In this document: in pieces, positions 8,624 through 16,796 of the stretch
Position numbering within the stretch: the stretch's first letter is position 1
Layout: each line of letters begins with the position of its first letter
Origin: Haemophilus parainfluenzae
Lineage (GTDB): Bacteria > Pseudomonadota > Gammaproteobacteria > Enterobacterales > Pasteurellaceae
Assembly (NCBI RefSeq): GCF_900638025.1
Contig: NZ_LR134481.1
Location: forward strand, 124,001 to 188,000
Direction of reading: 5' to 3'
DNA length: 64,000 nucleotides
Program-made: the position numbers and the translations under genes
Notes under the pieces: generated by a model
Told to the model about the DNA's origin: nothing
Database searches by the model: none
The model's input: only the letters and a program-made list of their open reading frames with translations

Positions 8624-10174
8624 ATGAATGCAATTGAGCAATTAGAGAAATTTAAAACGTGGCTAAATCAAGCGGATGAAAAATGGCTTGATGCTTTTGC
8701 AAGCCAAAATTTTACACTGATTGCCCACCTTTCAGAGGTGTGGCAACGCTTTCAAACATCTACAAATTCAACATTACTGGAAAATGATATGTTGATACAT
8801 CAACCAACAGAAATTACTCCGATACACAAAAAAGATCTCATTATTACGCTTCCAAATGCGAAGCAAGACGAACCTTACTCTTATTTAAAACCAACCGAAT
8901 TGTCTTTAGTTCAATCCATCAAAACAGAAGATGAGATTGGCTTAACTTGGAATATAGAAAACCAAACTTTGGAAGGTACTCCGACAAAGAGCGGTGAATT
9001 TTTAGTAACTTTTCAACTTAATGAAGGTCATTTAGCTCATGCTACGTTGTTTGTTAATCCAAATCCTAAGTATTTATGGAAAAATATTCCTTCCGATCCT
9101 AAATCACGTTTTTGGAAATCGGATAGTGCAAATAAAAGAATTACAACAGAGAGTGGTCAATTAATAGCAGCACGTATGCGCGGACGTACTCATGCAATGA
9201 AAGGAACATGCTGTGATGATGATTTTGCTATCGGGTATCACGAAAAATCAAAATTTCATTTCATTGCTGTTGCCGACGGTGCTGGAAGTGCAGAATTTTC
9301 TCGCCAAGGCTCAAAACTAGCTGTAGAGGCTGCAAAAAATAAATTTTTTGAGTTACTGAATATTGAAGGTAAGGACTACCAAAAACTTTCCCAAAAAAAC
9401 GAACAAGAACTCGCTTATATTACCAAAGTGATGTTTAAAGAAGCGGTTCAAGCCGCTTATCTTGCCCAAGAAACAGCGGCAAAAGATTATGTCATTGAAC
9501 AGAAATCACTTTCTTGCACATTATTGCTTGCGTTTACATTGCCTTTAATTGATGGGAAATGGTTCACTGCTTGTTATTGGGTGGGGGATGGTGCAGCAGC
9601 AATCTTTGATCCCGCTATACAAAAAATCAAATTATTGGGTGAAGTGGACTCAGGACAATATTCAGGTGAAACGCAATTTTTAACTTTAGCGGAAGCCAAT
9701 GCGGAAAAAATTACCGCACGCATTGATACAGATGTTCGTGATTATCCTCCAATCCTGATATTAATGACAGATGGCGTTTCCGATCCTAAATTTCATAGTG
9801 ATGTACAGCTCAACACCTTTGAAGCTTGGCAAATCTTTTGGCAAGAATTACGTGAATCATTACAAAAAGAGCAACCTGAAAAAGCTTTGGAGGAATGGCT
9901 AGATTTCTTCTCAAAAGGAGAGCACGATGATCGCACTTTAGCGATATTTATTCCGCAGTCAGAGTGGCAAGCGATGACTTATACATCAATGAATAATGAA
10001 ATTTTGGAGAAAGAGTCAACAATAGTGAATGAGATAGCTCCACAAGCGGCTGAAAATAATCAAGAATTTGCTAATGAAGAAGTCAGAACTATCAACATTA
10101 CTCAGAACAATGAAACAAAAACAATCACGCTCCAGAAAGCAAGTGATGTACAAGTTCAAAAAGGAGTTGAGTAA
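8624..10174 (+). CDS. PP2C-type protein phosphatase of TerY-P triad
   Basis: A 516-residue protein. Residues about 60-140 look like an immunoglobulin-like putative-Ig fold (LTWNIENQTLEGTPTKSGEF). A PP2C-type serine/threonine phosphatase domain follows, with acidic metal-binding motifs: DDDFAIG near 197, VADGAGSAE near 215, WVGDGAA near 319, LMTDGVSD near 381 and HDDRTLAIF near 434. The final 60 residues are Glu/Asn-rich and probably disordered. It overlaps the kinase start by one base (TAATG). Expected role: reversing phosphorylation made by the neighbouring kinase, in the cytoplasm. Confidence 0.92.
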   Translation: MNAIEQLEKFKTWLNQADEKWLDAFASQNFTLIAHLSEVWQRFQTSTNSTLLENDMLIHQPTEITPIHKKDLIITLPNAKQDEPYSYLKPTELSLVQSIKTEDEIGLTWNIENQTLEGTPTKSGEFLVTFQLNEGHLAHATLFVNPNPKYLWKNIPSDPKSRFWKSDSANKRITTESGQLIAARMRGRTHAMKGTCCDDDFAIGYHEKSKFHFIAVADGAGSAEFSRQGSKLAVEAAKNKFFELLNIEGKDYQKLSQKNEQELAYITKVMFKEAVQAAYLAQETAAKDYVIEQKSLSCTLLLAFTLPLIDGKWFTACYWVGDGAAAIFDPAIQKIKLLGEVDSGQYSGETQFLTLAEANAEKITARIDTDVRDYPPILILMTDGVSDPKFHSDVQLNTFEAWQIFWQELRESLQKEQPEKALEEWLDFFSKGEHDDRTLAIFIPQSEWQAMTYTSMNNEILEKESTIVNEIAPQAAENNQEFANEEVRTINITQNNETKTITLQKASDVQVQKGVE

Positions 10175-11673
10175 TGAGTAAGGTTATTACGCTCACTGCA
10201 ACAAATGGTGAAACCATTCAATTTGTTGATGAAATCAAGGCTCAAGGTGGAATGAAAGATGTGATGTTCTCACCTAATAAAGATTATGTTGTTGCTTTCT
10301 TCCGAGAACCAGCCGATCTTGCTACAAAAGAGCGGTTAGAAATGATCACTGGAACATATCGCGAGAAAATCTTTAATCAAGAAGGGGGCGAATATCTTAA
10401 AAAATTATTCTGCTGGCCCACTGCCGTGGTGGAACATCAAGGAAAACTTGGTGTGGTGAGCCCTTTTTATCGTGATTGCTTTTTCTTCCAATATGGCAGC
10501 CGTAATAACGATATGTTGGGCATTAAAGGTAAAGATAAAGATGGTAAATGGTTCGCCAGTGCATCTAATCGCAATAAGTTTCTTGACTCACGAGAGCTAG
10601 GCGATTGGATGTTGCATTTGAAAGTCTGCTTGATGCTGGCTCGTGCCGTTCGCCGCATGCATATGGCCGGATTAAGTCATAGTGACTTAGGTTACAAAAA
10701 CTGCTTAATCGATCCAACAACTGGTCAAGCGAGTTTAATTGATATTGACGGCTTAGTTGTGCCAGGAAAACATCCACCAACAGTGGTGGGAACACCTGAT
10801 TTTATTGCACCTGAAGTAGTGGCAACTCAACATTTAGACAAAAGTGATCCGAAACGTAAATTACCAAGTCGAACCACCGATCTACACGCATTAGCTGTTT
10901 TGATTTATATGTATTTACTTTATCGACATCCGCTTCGGGGAGATAAGGTCTTTGATACGAATGATAGCCAGCGTGATGAAGAATTAGGAATGGGAGAAAA
11001 GGCGTTATTCATTGAACACCCAACTGATCATTCTAATCGTATAAAAGTAGGAAATGTTAAACCTAGCGAACAGCCTTGGAAAGACACACAAAAAATGCCT
11101 TATACCATTACTGGCCCTTATTTAAGCGAATTATTTAAACGAGCTTTTATTGACGGATTACATAATCCTATTGCTCGCCCGACAGCAGATGAATGGGAAC
11201 AGGCATTAGTAAAAACAGTAGATTTGCTTCAGCCTTGTCAAAACGCTAATTGTGATCAGAAGTGGTATGCTTTTGATAATTCTAAATCGCCTAAATGTCC
11301 GTTTTGTGGCACAGCACATCAAGGTAAATTGCCCGTGTTAAATTTATATTCTGCTGCACCAAATGGTAGTTATCGTCCTGATAATCACAGAATTATGGTC
11401 TACAGCGGGCAATCACTTTTCAAATGGCATTCAGATAACCGTATTTTCCCTAATGAGAAATTAAAATCGGAAGATGCAAAACGCATTGGCTATTTCGTGT
11501 TACATCAAGGAAATTGGTGGCTTGTGAACGAAAATCTGACTGATATGGTAGATGTTAATACGAAACAATCTATTCCTATTGGTGGAAAAGTGAAGCTCAA
11601 GGAAGGCACCAAAATTCTTTTGAAAAAAGGCGAAGGCGGACGACTTATCGTTGTTCAAATGGCTGGTGCATAA
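10174..11673 (+). CDS. protein kinase-like protein of TerY-P triad with zinc ribbon
   Basis: A 499-residue serine/threonine kinase-like protein. The catalytic loop HSDLGYKN is near residue 169, the metal-binding DIDG (replacing DFG) near 190 and the activation segment GTPDFIAPE near 206. The N-lobe is divergent, so ATP binding should be tested. After the kinase domain come a zinc ribbon (C-x4-C near 355, CPFCG near 375) and a beta-rich C-terminal domain of about 110 residues. It is translationally coupled to the phosphatase gene. With the vWA protein these make the known TerY-P triad. Confidence 0.9.
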   Translation: MSKVITLTATNGETIQFVDEIKAQGGMKDVMFSPNKDYVVAFFREPADLATKERLEMITGTYREKIFNQEGGEYLKKLFCWPTAVVEHQGKLGVVSPFYRDCFFFQYGSRNNDMLGIKGKDKDGKWFASASNRNKFLDSRELGDWMLHLKVCLMLARAVRRMHMAGLSHSDLGYKNCLIDPTTGQASLIDIDGLVVPGKHPPTVVGTPDFIAPEVVATQHLDKSDPKRKLPSRTTDLHALAVLIYMYLLYRHPLRGDKVFDTNDSQRDEELGMGEKALFIEHPTDHSNRIKVGNVKPSEQPWKDTQKMPYTITGPYLSELFKRAFIDGLHNPIARPTADEWEQALVKTVDLLQPCQNANCDQKWYAFDNSKSPKCPFCGTAHQGKLPVLNLYSAAPNGSYRPDNHRIMVYSGQSLFKWHSDNRIFPNEKLKSEDAKRIGYFVLHQGNWWLVNENLTDMVDVNTKQSIPIGGKVKLKEGTKILLKKGEGGRLIVVQMAGA

Positions 11674-11709
11674 GATTTATTAACCTAATAACAACTGGAG
11701 AATTACAAT

Positions 11710-12288
11710 ATGGCAATTTCATTAACTAAAGGTCAAAACGTTTCACTTAGCAAAACTGATCCAAGTTTAAAAAATGTATTAGTGGGTTTAGGTTGGGATG
11801 CCCGTTTAACCGATGGACAAGACTTTGACTTAGACGCAAGTGTATTTATGGCAACAGAAAATGGTAAAGTGCCTTCTGATAGACATTTTATTTTCTATAA
11901 TCAATTAGTTTCACCTTGTGGTGGCGTAGAGCATACTGGCGATAACCTCACTGGTGATGGAGAAGGTGATGATGAAAGCGTGATAGTTCGTTTGGACAAA
12001 GTTGAAAGTAATATCAAATCACTTTTTATTACTGTAACTATTCACGATGCAGAAGCTCGCCGTCAAAATTTTGGTCAAGTCAGCAATGCATTCGTACGTA
12101 TTGTTAATAATGATACTGGTGATGAAATTGTTCGCTTCGATCTTTCTGAAGATTACAGCACTGAAACAGCAATGGTGTTTGGTGAAATTTATCGTCATAA
12201 TGGTGAATGGAAATTTCGTGCAATTGGTCAAGGATATACAGGGGGATTATATTCACTTTGCCAACAATATGGTGTAAATGTAGGCTAA
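11710..12288 (+). CDS. terD: TerD-family calcium-binding stress protein
   Basis: A 192-residue protein of standard TerD/TerE length. The two acidic calcium-binding segments are present: [11 protein letters not shown] near residues 37-47 and [10 protein letters not shown] near 82-91. The family binds Ca2+ and contributes to tellurite, phage and colicin resistance in classical ter systems. It starts 36 bases after the kinase gene, with a GGAG ribosome site, and is followed after 12 bases by a second TerD-superfamily gene. TerD and TerE cannot be told apart by eye. Confidence 0.93.
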   Translation: MAISLTKGQNVSLSKTDPSLKNVLVGLGWDARLTDGQDFDLDASVFMATENGKVPSDRHFIFYNQLVSPCGGVEHTGDNLTGDGEGDDESVIVRLDKVESNIKSLFITVTIHDAEARRQNFGQVSNAFVRIVNNDTGDEIVRFDLSEDYSTETAMVFGEIYRHNGEWKFRAIGQGYTGGLYSLCQQYGVNVG

Positions 12289-12300
12289 TTGGAGTGAAAA

Positions 12301-12948
12301 ATGGTTTCATTAAATAAAATTACTTTAGAAAAAAAAGGTGATTCACATAAAATTAATTTATCGAAATCAACTGATCAGCAAATTACTATTAACTTAAATT
12401 GGACTCAACAAAAACCCACAGGTTTCTTCAGTAGCTTATTTGGTTCAAATAAAGAGATTGACTTAGATCTTGGGTGTTACTGGGAGTTACAAGACGGAAC
12501 AGCTTCACTTATTGACGGTTTGCAATTTTCCAAAGGTCAAGGCGGTCCCAAAGATCGTTTTACTCGTCAAGGATGCTATACACAAGCGCCTTGGGTATGG
12601 CATTGCGGAGATGATAGAAATGGGAGTTCATTCGAAGGCGAAAATATTCTCGTCAATCCTAAAGGTATCAAAGACTTACGACGTTTGGTAATTTATTGCT
12701 TTATTTATGAAGGAGCCGCTAAATGGGCTGAATCCGATGCAATTATCACTGTCAAAGTTCCTAATCAACCTGAAATTGTAGTTGAAATGGGAAAACAAAC
12801 TGACCCTCGAACATTCTGTGCTATTGCAACGATTGATTTTGAGTATACACAAATGTCTGTCCGTAAAGATATTAACTTCTTTAATGGACATGCTGATTGT
12901 AGTCAATATTATGGTTGGGGTTTTAACTTCTCCGCAGGCTCAAAATAA
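12301..12948 (+). CDS. TerA-like TerD-superfamily protein
   Basis: A 215-residue TerD-superfamily protein resembling TerA: a basic, beta-rich start (LEKKGDSHKINLS), an INLNW strand, an acidic DLDLGCYWEL motif near residue 58 and a GDDRNGSSFEGE segment near 102, then FCAIATIDF near 175. It retains acidic residues that could bind metal, but spacing differs from TerD. It is the last gene of the operon, ended by the hairpin at 12967-13009. Assignment to TerA rather than a generic TerD relative is tentative. Confidence 0.83.
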   Translation: MVSLNKITLEKKGDSHKINLSKSTDQQITINLNWTQQKPTGFFSSLFGSNKEIDLDLGCYWELQDGTASLIDGLQFSKGQGGPKDRFTRQGCYTQAPWVWHCGDDRNGSSFEGENILVNPKGIKDLRRLVIYCFIYEGAAKWAESDAIITVKVPNQPEIVVEMGKQTDPRTFCAIATIDFEYTQMSVRKDINFFNGHADCSQYYGWGFNFSAGSK

Positions 12949-12966
12949 TCAAAAATTCTCTCCCCT

Positions 12967-13009
12967 GTGCGCTCAGAAAAATACACAAATTTCTGAGCGC
13001 ACTTTTTTT
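12967..13009 (+). terminator. terminator of the ter operon
   Basis: A 13-base perfect stem (GTGCGCTCAGAAA / TTTCTGAGCGCAC) followed by a T-run. The arms are an altered uptake signal (GTGCGCTC for GTGCGGTC). The whole module resembles the hairpins at 20247 and 21956. Confidence 0.8.
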
Positions 13010-13110
13010 ATATCAAAAAAACATATTTTCTAGCCAAAAGTTATTGGTGCTACCTTCTTATTTTTTTAGAAAATACCGACCTACTCAGTTCTAAAAAAGA
13101 AGGAATATTT

Positions 13111-14154
13111 ATGCTTTTAACCGGATTACTTTGCGGAATTTTACTCGGATTTGTGATGCAGCGTGGGCGCTTTTGTATTACTGGCGCATTTCGCGATATG
13201 TATGTCACCAAAAATAACAAAATGTTTGTTGCCCTTCTACTGGCGATTACCGTGCAATCTATTGGTTTCTTTCTCTTAAAAGAAATCGGTGTTTTAAATG
13301 TTGATCCCGCTGAAAATTTTGCCTTTTTAGCGGTGATTATCGGTGCCTTTGTGTTTGGCATCGGTATTGTTCTTGCTGGCGGTTGTGCGACAGGTACGTG
13401 GTACCGTGCTGCGGAAGGCTTAGTCGGTAGTTGGGTCGCGTTGTTTACTTATATGTTATTAAGTGCCATCATGCGCACCGGCCCATTAGGTGAATTTAAT
13501 AAAACTTTACGCAATATCAATATTGAACAACGCAATATTTACGATACATTCGGTATTTCACCTTGGTGGTTAGTGGCACTATTAACTTTAGTGACAGCTT
13601 TCTATGTGTACAAACATCTCAGTAAACCCAGCGTAAAAGTAGCGGCATTAAAACCGAAAAAAACGGGGCCTGCTCATTTATTATTTGAAAAACGCTGGCA
13701 CCCATTTTTCTCAGCAGTGCTAATCGGATTAATTGCGCTTGCCGCTTGGCCATTAAGTGTCGCTACGGGTCGTGAGTTTGGACTTGGGATCACTGGTCCA
13801 TCCGCTAATATCATGCAATTCCTCGTTACTGGCGACGGTAAATTTATTAACTGGGGCGTATTCTTAGTTTTAGGGATTTTTATCGGCTCATTCATCGGCG
13901 CGAAAGCAAGCAATGAATTTCGTGTCCGTGTACCAGATGCCACTACGATTCTACGCAGTGGACTCGGCGGTATTCTTATGGGTATTGGTGCAACGCTTGC
14001 GGGTGGCTGCTCTATCGGTAATGGCTTAGTCGAAACCGCCTTTTTCTCTTGGCAAGGTTGGGTATCATTACCATTGATGATTTTCGGCACTTGGATGGCC
14101 GCCTACTTCACCATTATCCGTCCACAACGTTTAAAATTAGCAAAAGCATCATAA
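13111..14154 (+). CDS. yeeE: YeeE/YedE-family thiosulfate transporter, copy 1
   Basis: A 347-residue inner-membrane protein of the YeeE/YedE (TsuA) family that takes up thiosulfate or related sulfur ions. Conserved cysteine-containing pore motifs are visible: QRGRFCITGAFRD near residue 12, LAGGCATGTWYRAAEG near 90 and LAGGCSIGNGLVET near 294. Many hydrophobic helices. The partner TusA-like protein is encoded 9 bases downstream. A second copy at 20679 differs by about nine residues (for example Asp/Asn in NVDPAENF, Pro/Leu in TGPAHLL). Substrate is by family inference. Confidence 0.93.
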   Translation: MLLTGLLCGILLGFVMQRGRFCITGAFRDMYVTKNNKMFVALLLAITVQSIGFFLLKEIGVLNVDPAENFAFLAVIIGAFVFGIGIVLAGGCATGTWYRAAEGLVGSWVALFTYMLLSAIMRTGPLGEFNKTLRNINIEQRNIYDTFGISPWWLVALLTLVTAFYVYKHLSKPSVKVAALKPKKTGPAHLLFEKRWHPFFSAVLIGLIALAAWPLSVATGREFGLGITGPSANIMQFLVTGDGKFINWGVFLVLGIFIGSFIGAKASNEFRVRVPDATTILRSGLGGILMGIGATLAGGCSIGNGLVETAFFSWQGWVSLPLMIFGTWMAAYFTIIRPQRLKLAKAS

Positions 14155-14163
14155 GGAGTTTAT

Positions 14164-14385
14164 ATGATCGTTAAATTACCAACACTCGGCCTTGTTTGCC
14201 CATTTCCTCTCGTTGAAGCTAAGGAAGCCATGGCTAAGCTAAATAAAGGCGATGGCCTAGAAATTGAATTCGACTGTACACAAGCCACTGAAGCCATTCC
14301 CGCTTGGGCTGCTGAAGAAGGCTATGAAGTGACAAACTTCGAACAAATTGATGATGCCAAATGGTCAATTACAGTGATTAAATAA
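14164..14385 (+). CDS. yeeD: TusA-like sulfur carrier protein YeeD, copy 1
   Basis: A 73-residue TusA/SirA-fold protein with the CPxP-type active site at residues 13-16 (CPFP), whose Cys carries sulfane sulfur. In related systems YeeD (TsuB) works with YeeE to draw thiosulfate sulfur into the cell. The ribosome site AAGGAG precedes the ATG. The protein is identical to the one at 21732; the DNA differs only at synonymous sites, showing purifying selection on both copies. Confidence 0.93.
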   Translation: MIVKLPTLGLVCPFPLVEAKEAMAKLNKGDGLEIEFDCTQATEAIPAWAAEEGYEVTNFEQIDDAKWSITVIK

Positions 14386-14428
14386 TCAACAAATATTGAT
14401 TTAAAAAAGAACTATCTCTTTACCTTTT

Positions 14429-14454
14429 GGCTTGATTACGTTCATAATCAAGCC
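14429..14454. terminator. hairpin after yeeD copy 1
   Basis: A perfect 10-base stem GGCTTGATTA / TAATCAAGCC with a 6-base loop. The following T-run is weak, so termination is probable rather than certain. This hairpin is not shared by the second yeeD copy. Confidence 0.6.
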
Positions 14455-14482
14455 TTATAAAACAATTAGTTAAGATTTTTTT

Positions 14483-14498
14483 GTAAATTAAATGTAAA
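14483..14498 (+). promoter_or_regulatory. CpxR-like box upstream of lipoprotein gene
   Basis: GTAAA-N6-GTAAA, matching the known CpxR envelope-stress box (two GTAAA half-sites 4-8 bases apart). An almost identical sequence (15 of 16 bases) occurs on the other strand before the secretion operon at 15411-15426. A TATAAA candidate -10 is near 14525. Confidence 0.45.
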
Positions 14499-14623
14499 AA
14501 ACTATAAATAGCCTTCCTTTATTATAAATTTCAGGTAGAATCTTGCGCCGAGCACAAGCAATATCTGTGCAATTTTTAGTCACTACAGACTGTAATTATC
14601 ATTATTTACATTGGGAGCTACCT

Positions 14624-15100
14624 ATGAAACTTTCTAAATTATTAACTGCAGTCTTTACTGCCTCCATATTAGCTGCTTGTACATTAAGCAATGAAAAATG
14701 GTCAAATTTTGATAATCAATCAGCGAATGTTAACCCACAAGAAAATCATGCTGGTTTAGTATTTTTCCGTACTGATGCGGGTTCAAACTCTATTGCTGTG
14801 AATATTAAAGTAAATGGAGAATACCTTTCTTCTCTTCAAGTCGGTGGTTTTACCAAGACAGAAATTTGTGCAAAACCAACCACAATTGAAGCATACTATG
14901 TTGAAATGAAGCCAGGAACAAACTTAAACGTAAATCTAGCAAAACAATCTATACGTTATTTCGCAATAGATACTTCAAATACATCTAATCCTCAAATCAT
15001 AGAGGTTGATACAACATCTGCACAAAAAATATTAAAACAACTTAAACATCAAGCTCATACTATTTCTCGCATAAACAATGCAACTTGCCTTGGGAATTAA
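14624..15100 (+). CDS. small lipoprotein next to type I secretion operon
   Basis: A 158-residue lipoprotein from the ATG at 14624, chosen because GGGAG lies just upstream and the lipobox LAAC (Cys19) then sits at the right place; the frame extends further upstream without such signals. The mature part looks like a DUF2846-type fold (GLVFFRTDAG, then VNGEYLSSLQVGGF), known from small envelope lipoproteins. Two later cysteines may form a disulfide. It lies 405 bases before the outer-membrane channel gene and has its own promoter region. A link to the secretion system is suggested only by position and by a shared upstream motif. Confidence 0.75.
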   Translation: MKLSKLLTAVFTASILAACTLSNEKWSNFDNQSANVNPQENHAGLVFFRTDAGSNSIAVNIKVNGEYLSSLQVGGFTKTEICAKPTTIEAYYVEMKPGTNLNVNLAKQSIRYFAIDTSNTSNPQIIEVDTTSAQKILKQLKHQAHTISRINNATCLGN

Positions 15101-15505
15101 AGAATATAAAACTTATCTAAAACATATTAGCTTAAAATAAATAAACACTAAAAATAATTGAAACCAAAAAGAATCAGTAATTTTTTAGCTACGAGCCATA
15201 TAAAAATCACCAGCAAGCAAGAAGATGGATGTCACCCTAAGTCACTTTAAATACTCATCATGTTTAAAGGCCTTAACTTATCCGATTGTACTATAGGTGA
15301 AAATTGTGGCTTGCCTCTCTCCTATTCATTATTGATATAAATACTAGTAAGAAATCAGCTATTTTCCTGCCACTAAAAATAAATATATTGATTGCTAAAT
15401 AGTCAGAAAATTTACATATAATTTACATTTAAAGTATCCACACTGAACTAATTTGAGCTATAATCCTCAGACTGTCTTTTATACTTACCGCGAAGAGTCC
15501 ATTCT
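15101..15505. other. 405-base non-coding gap with promoter of secretion operon
   Basis: No gene or transposon recognised. Near its 3' end is the CpxR-like box (15411-15426), a TATAAT -10 candidate at 15459-15464 and a GAAGAG ribosome site before the start at 15506. The middle is featureless AT-rich sequence. Confidence 0.6.
15411..15426 (-). promoter_or_regulatory. CpxR-like box upstream of type I secretion operon
   Basis: On the minus strand it reads GTAAA-N6-GTAAA, with a further TTTACATTT directly beyond. It lies 33 bases before a TATAAT -10 candidate. Matches the box at 14483-14498 at 15 of 16 positions. Confidence 0.45.
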
Positions 15506-16768
15506 ATGAAACTAACACGTAATAAAATCTTCTCATTACTAATGTTTGGCGCACTGCAATCACAACTTGTATTTGCCGAAGACTTAGCTTCGATCCTACA
15601 ACTCTCGCTTCAACAGGATCCTGTGTTAACTGAAGCTAATGCAAATACTGAGGGTGCTTACAATGATATGAAAGCATCAGAAGCAGGTCATTACCCAACC
15701 CTATCCTTAACGGGACAAAACGTATTAGCCCAACAACATACATCAAATAATTCTAAAATGCGTGATGATGTCGGCGTAAGATCCCGTTTAAATCTATATG
15801 CTTGGGGTGGAATTCAAGCAGCAGTTGAACGAGATAAATCGAAAATGGAATATTTTCAATATAAATATTATGAAACACGGGAAGAACTCGCAAATACAAT
15901 AAGTACGCTTTATTTAACCGCACTTCGCGCAAAAGAGTCGATATCAATCGCCAAAAAAAATATCCGTCGACATGAAAAATTCATCGCAGATTTGAAAGTA
16001 ATCAATCAATACGATGAAGGTCGTCGTTCTGAAATTGCACAAGCTCAATCTCGCTATTTACAAGCGCAATCCACAGAAGCAAATTTAGAAAAAATCTTAT
16101 CCATCAACTTAAGTAAATTGAGTAAATATACCTCTAAGAAACTCACAGAAAAAGATATTGTTGATCCATTTAATAAACAAAACTCAACTCAATTAATCGC
16201 TTTATTCGATAATGTGGAAGCTAATAATCACCCTAGTTTTAAAGCTCAAGAAGCTGAATATAATAGTGCCTTAGCAGATTCAGAAGCAACTAAAGCATCA
16301 AAATATCCTTCTATTAATTTGGAAGGTAGCGCCACTCGCCGAGATAGAAGTATTGCGTTAACGATGTCTTGGGATTTATATAATAAACCTGTAGACTATG
16401 CTACAGAAAAAAGCCGAGCAGTTGTACTATCAGCTAAAGCTCGCTCACATGAGATGCTAAGAGATATTAAAGAACGTGCCGAAACCGCCAAAGTTGATAT
16501 GAAGCAAAGTGAACGTCGAGCTAAAATTGCGAAATCATTGATTGCAACCCAAACTCAAGTTGCCCAAGACTATGAGCAACAATTTTATATTTCCAATAGA
16601 ACCTTATTAGAAGTATTAGACTCTTATGCAGAGTTAGCCTCAACTGAAACGAATTATGTAGAGGCCCAAAATGATTATCGTGATGCAGCAATCGCCTACT
16701 TACTTGCTAAAGCTAGTTTAGCAAAATGGGCAAAAGTGCCAGATTTCAATACAACTAATCATTTTTAA
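15506..16768 (+). CDS. TolC-family outer-membrane channel of type I secretion
   Basis: A 420-residue outer-membrane efflux protein with a signal peptide (cleavage near FAEDL, residue 24) and the two internally repeated long helical halves of the TolC family (segments near residues 25-210 and 230-410). Dedicated LapE/AggA-type members are about this size. It opens the operon, 28 bases before the ABC transporter gene. Together the three genes build a continuous channel from cytoplasm to outside. It contains one uptake signal (ACCGCACTT near 15918). Confidence 0.9.
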   Translation: MKLTRNKIFSLLMFGALQSQLVFAEDLASILQLSLQQDPVLTEANANTEGAYNDMKASEAGHYPTLSLTGQNVLAQQHTSNNSKMRDDVGVRSRLNLYAWGGIQAAVERDKSKMEYFQYKYYETREELANTISTLYLTALRAKESISIAKKNIRRHEKFIADLKVINQYDEGRRSEIAQAQSRYLQAQSTEANLEKILSINLSKLSKYTSKKLTEKDIVDPFNKQNSTQLIALFDNVEANNHPSFKAQEAEYNSALADSEATKASKYPSINLEGSATRRDRSIALTMSWDLYNKPVDYATEKSRAVVLSAKARSHEMLRDIKERAETAKVDMKQSERRAKIAKSLIATQTQVAQDYEQQFYISNRTLLEVLDSYAELASTETNYVEAQNDYRDAAIAYLLAKASLAKWAKVPDFNTTNHF

Positions 16769-16796
16769 AGTTCAATCATTATTGTAAATAAATTTT

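Larger units (their letters stand above)
13010..14388 (+). repeat. direct repeat, copy 1 (yeeE-yeeD cassette)
   Basis: About 1.38 kb closely matching 20578-21956 in the same orientation, including roughly 100 bases upstream of yeeE (both read TATCAAAAAAACATATTTTC), yeeE and yeeD. Homology stops just after the yeeD stop codon. The copies differ by scattered, mostly synonymous substitutions. Confidence 0.93.
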
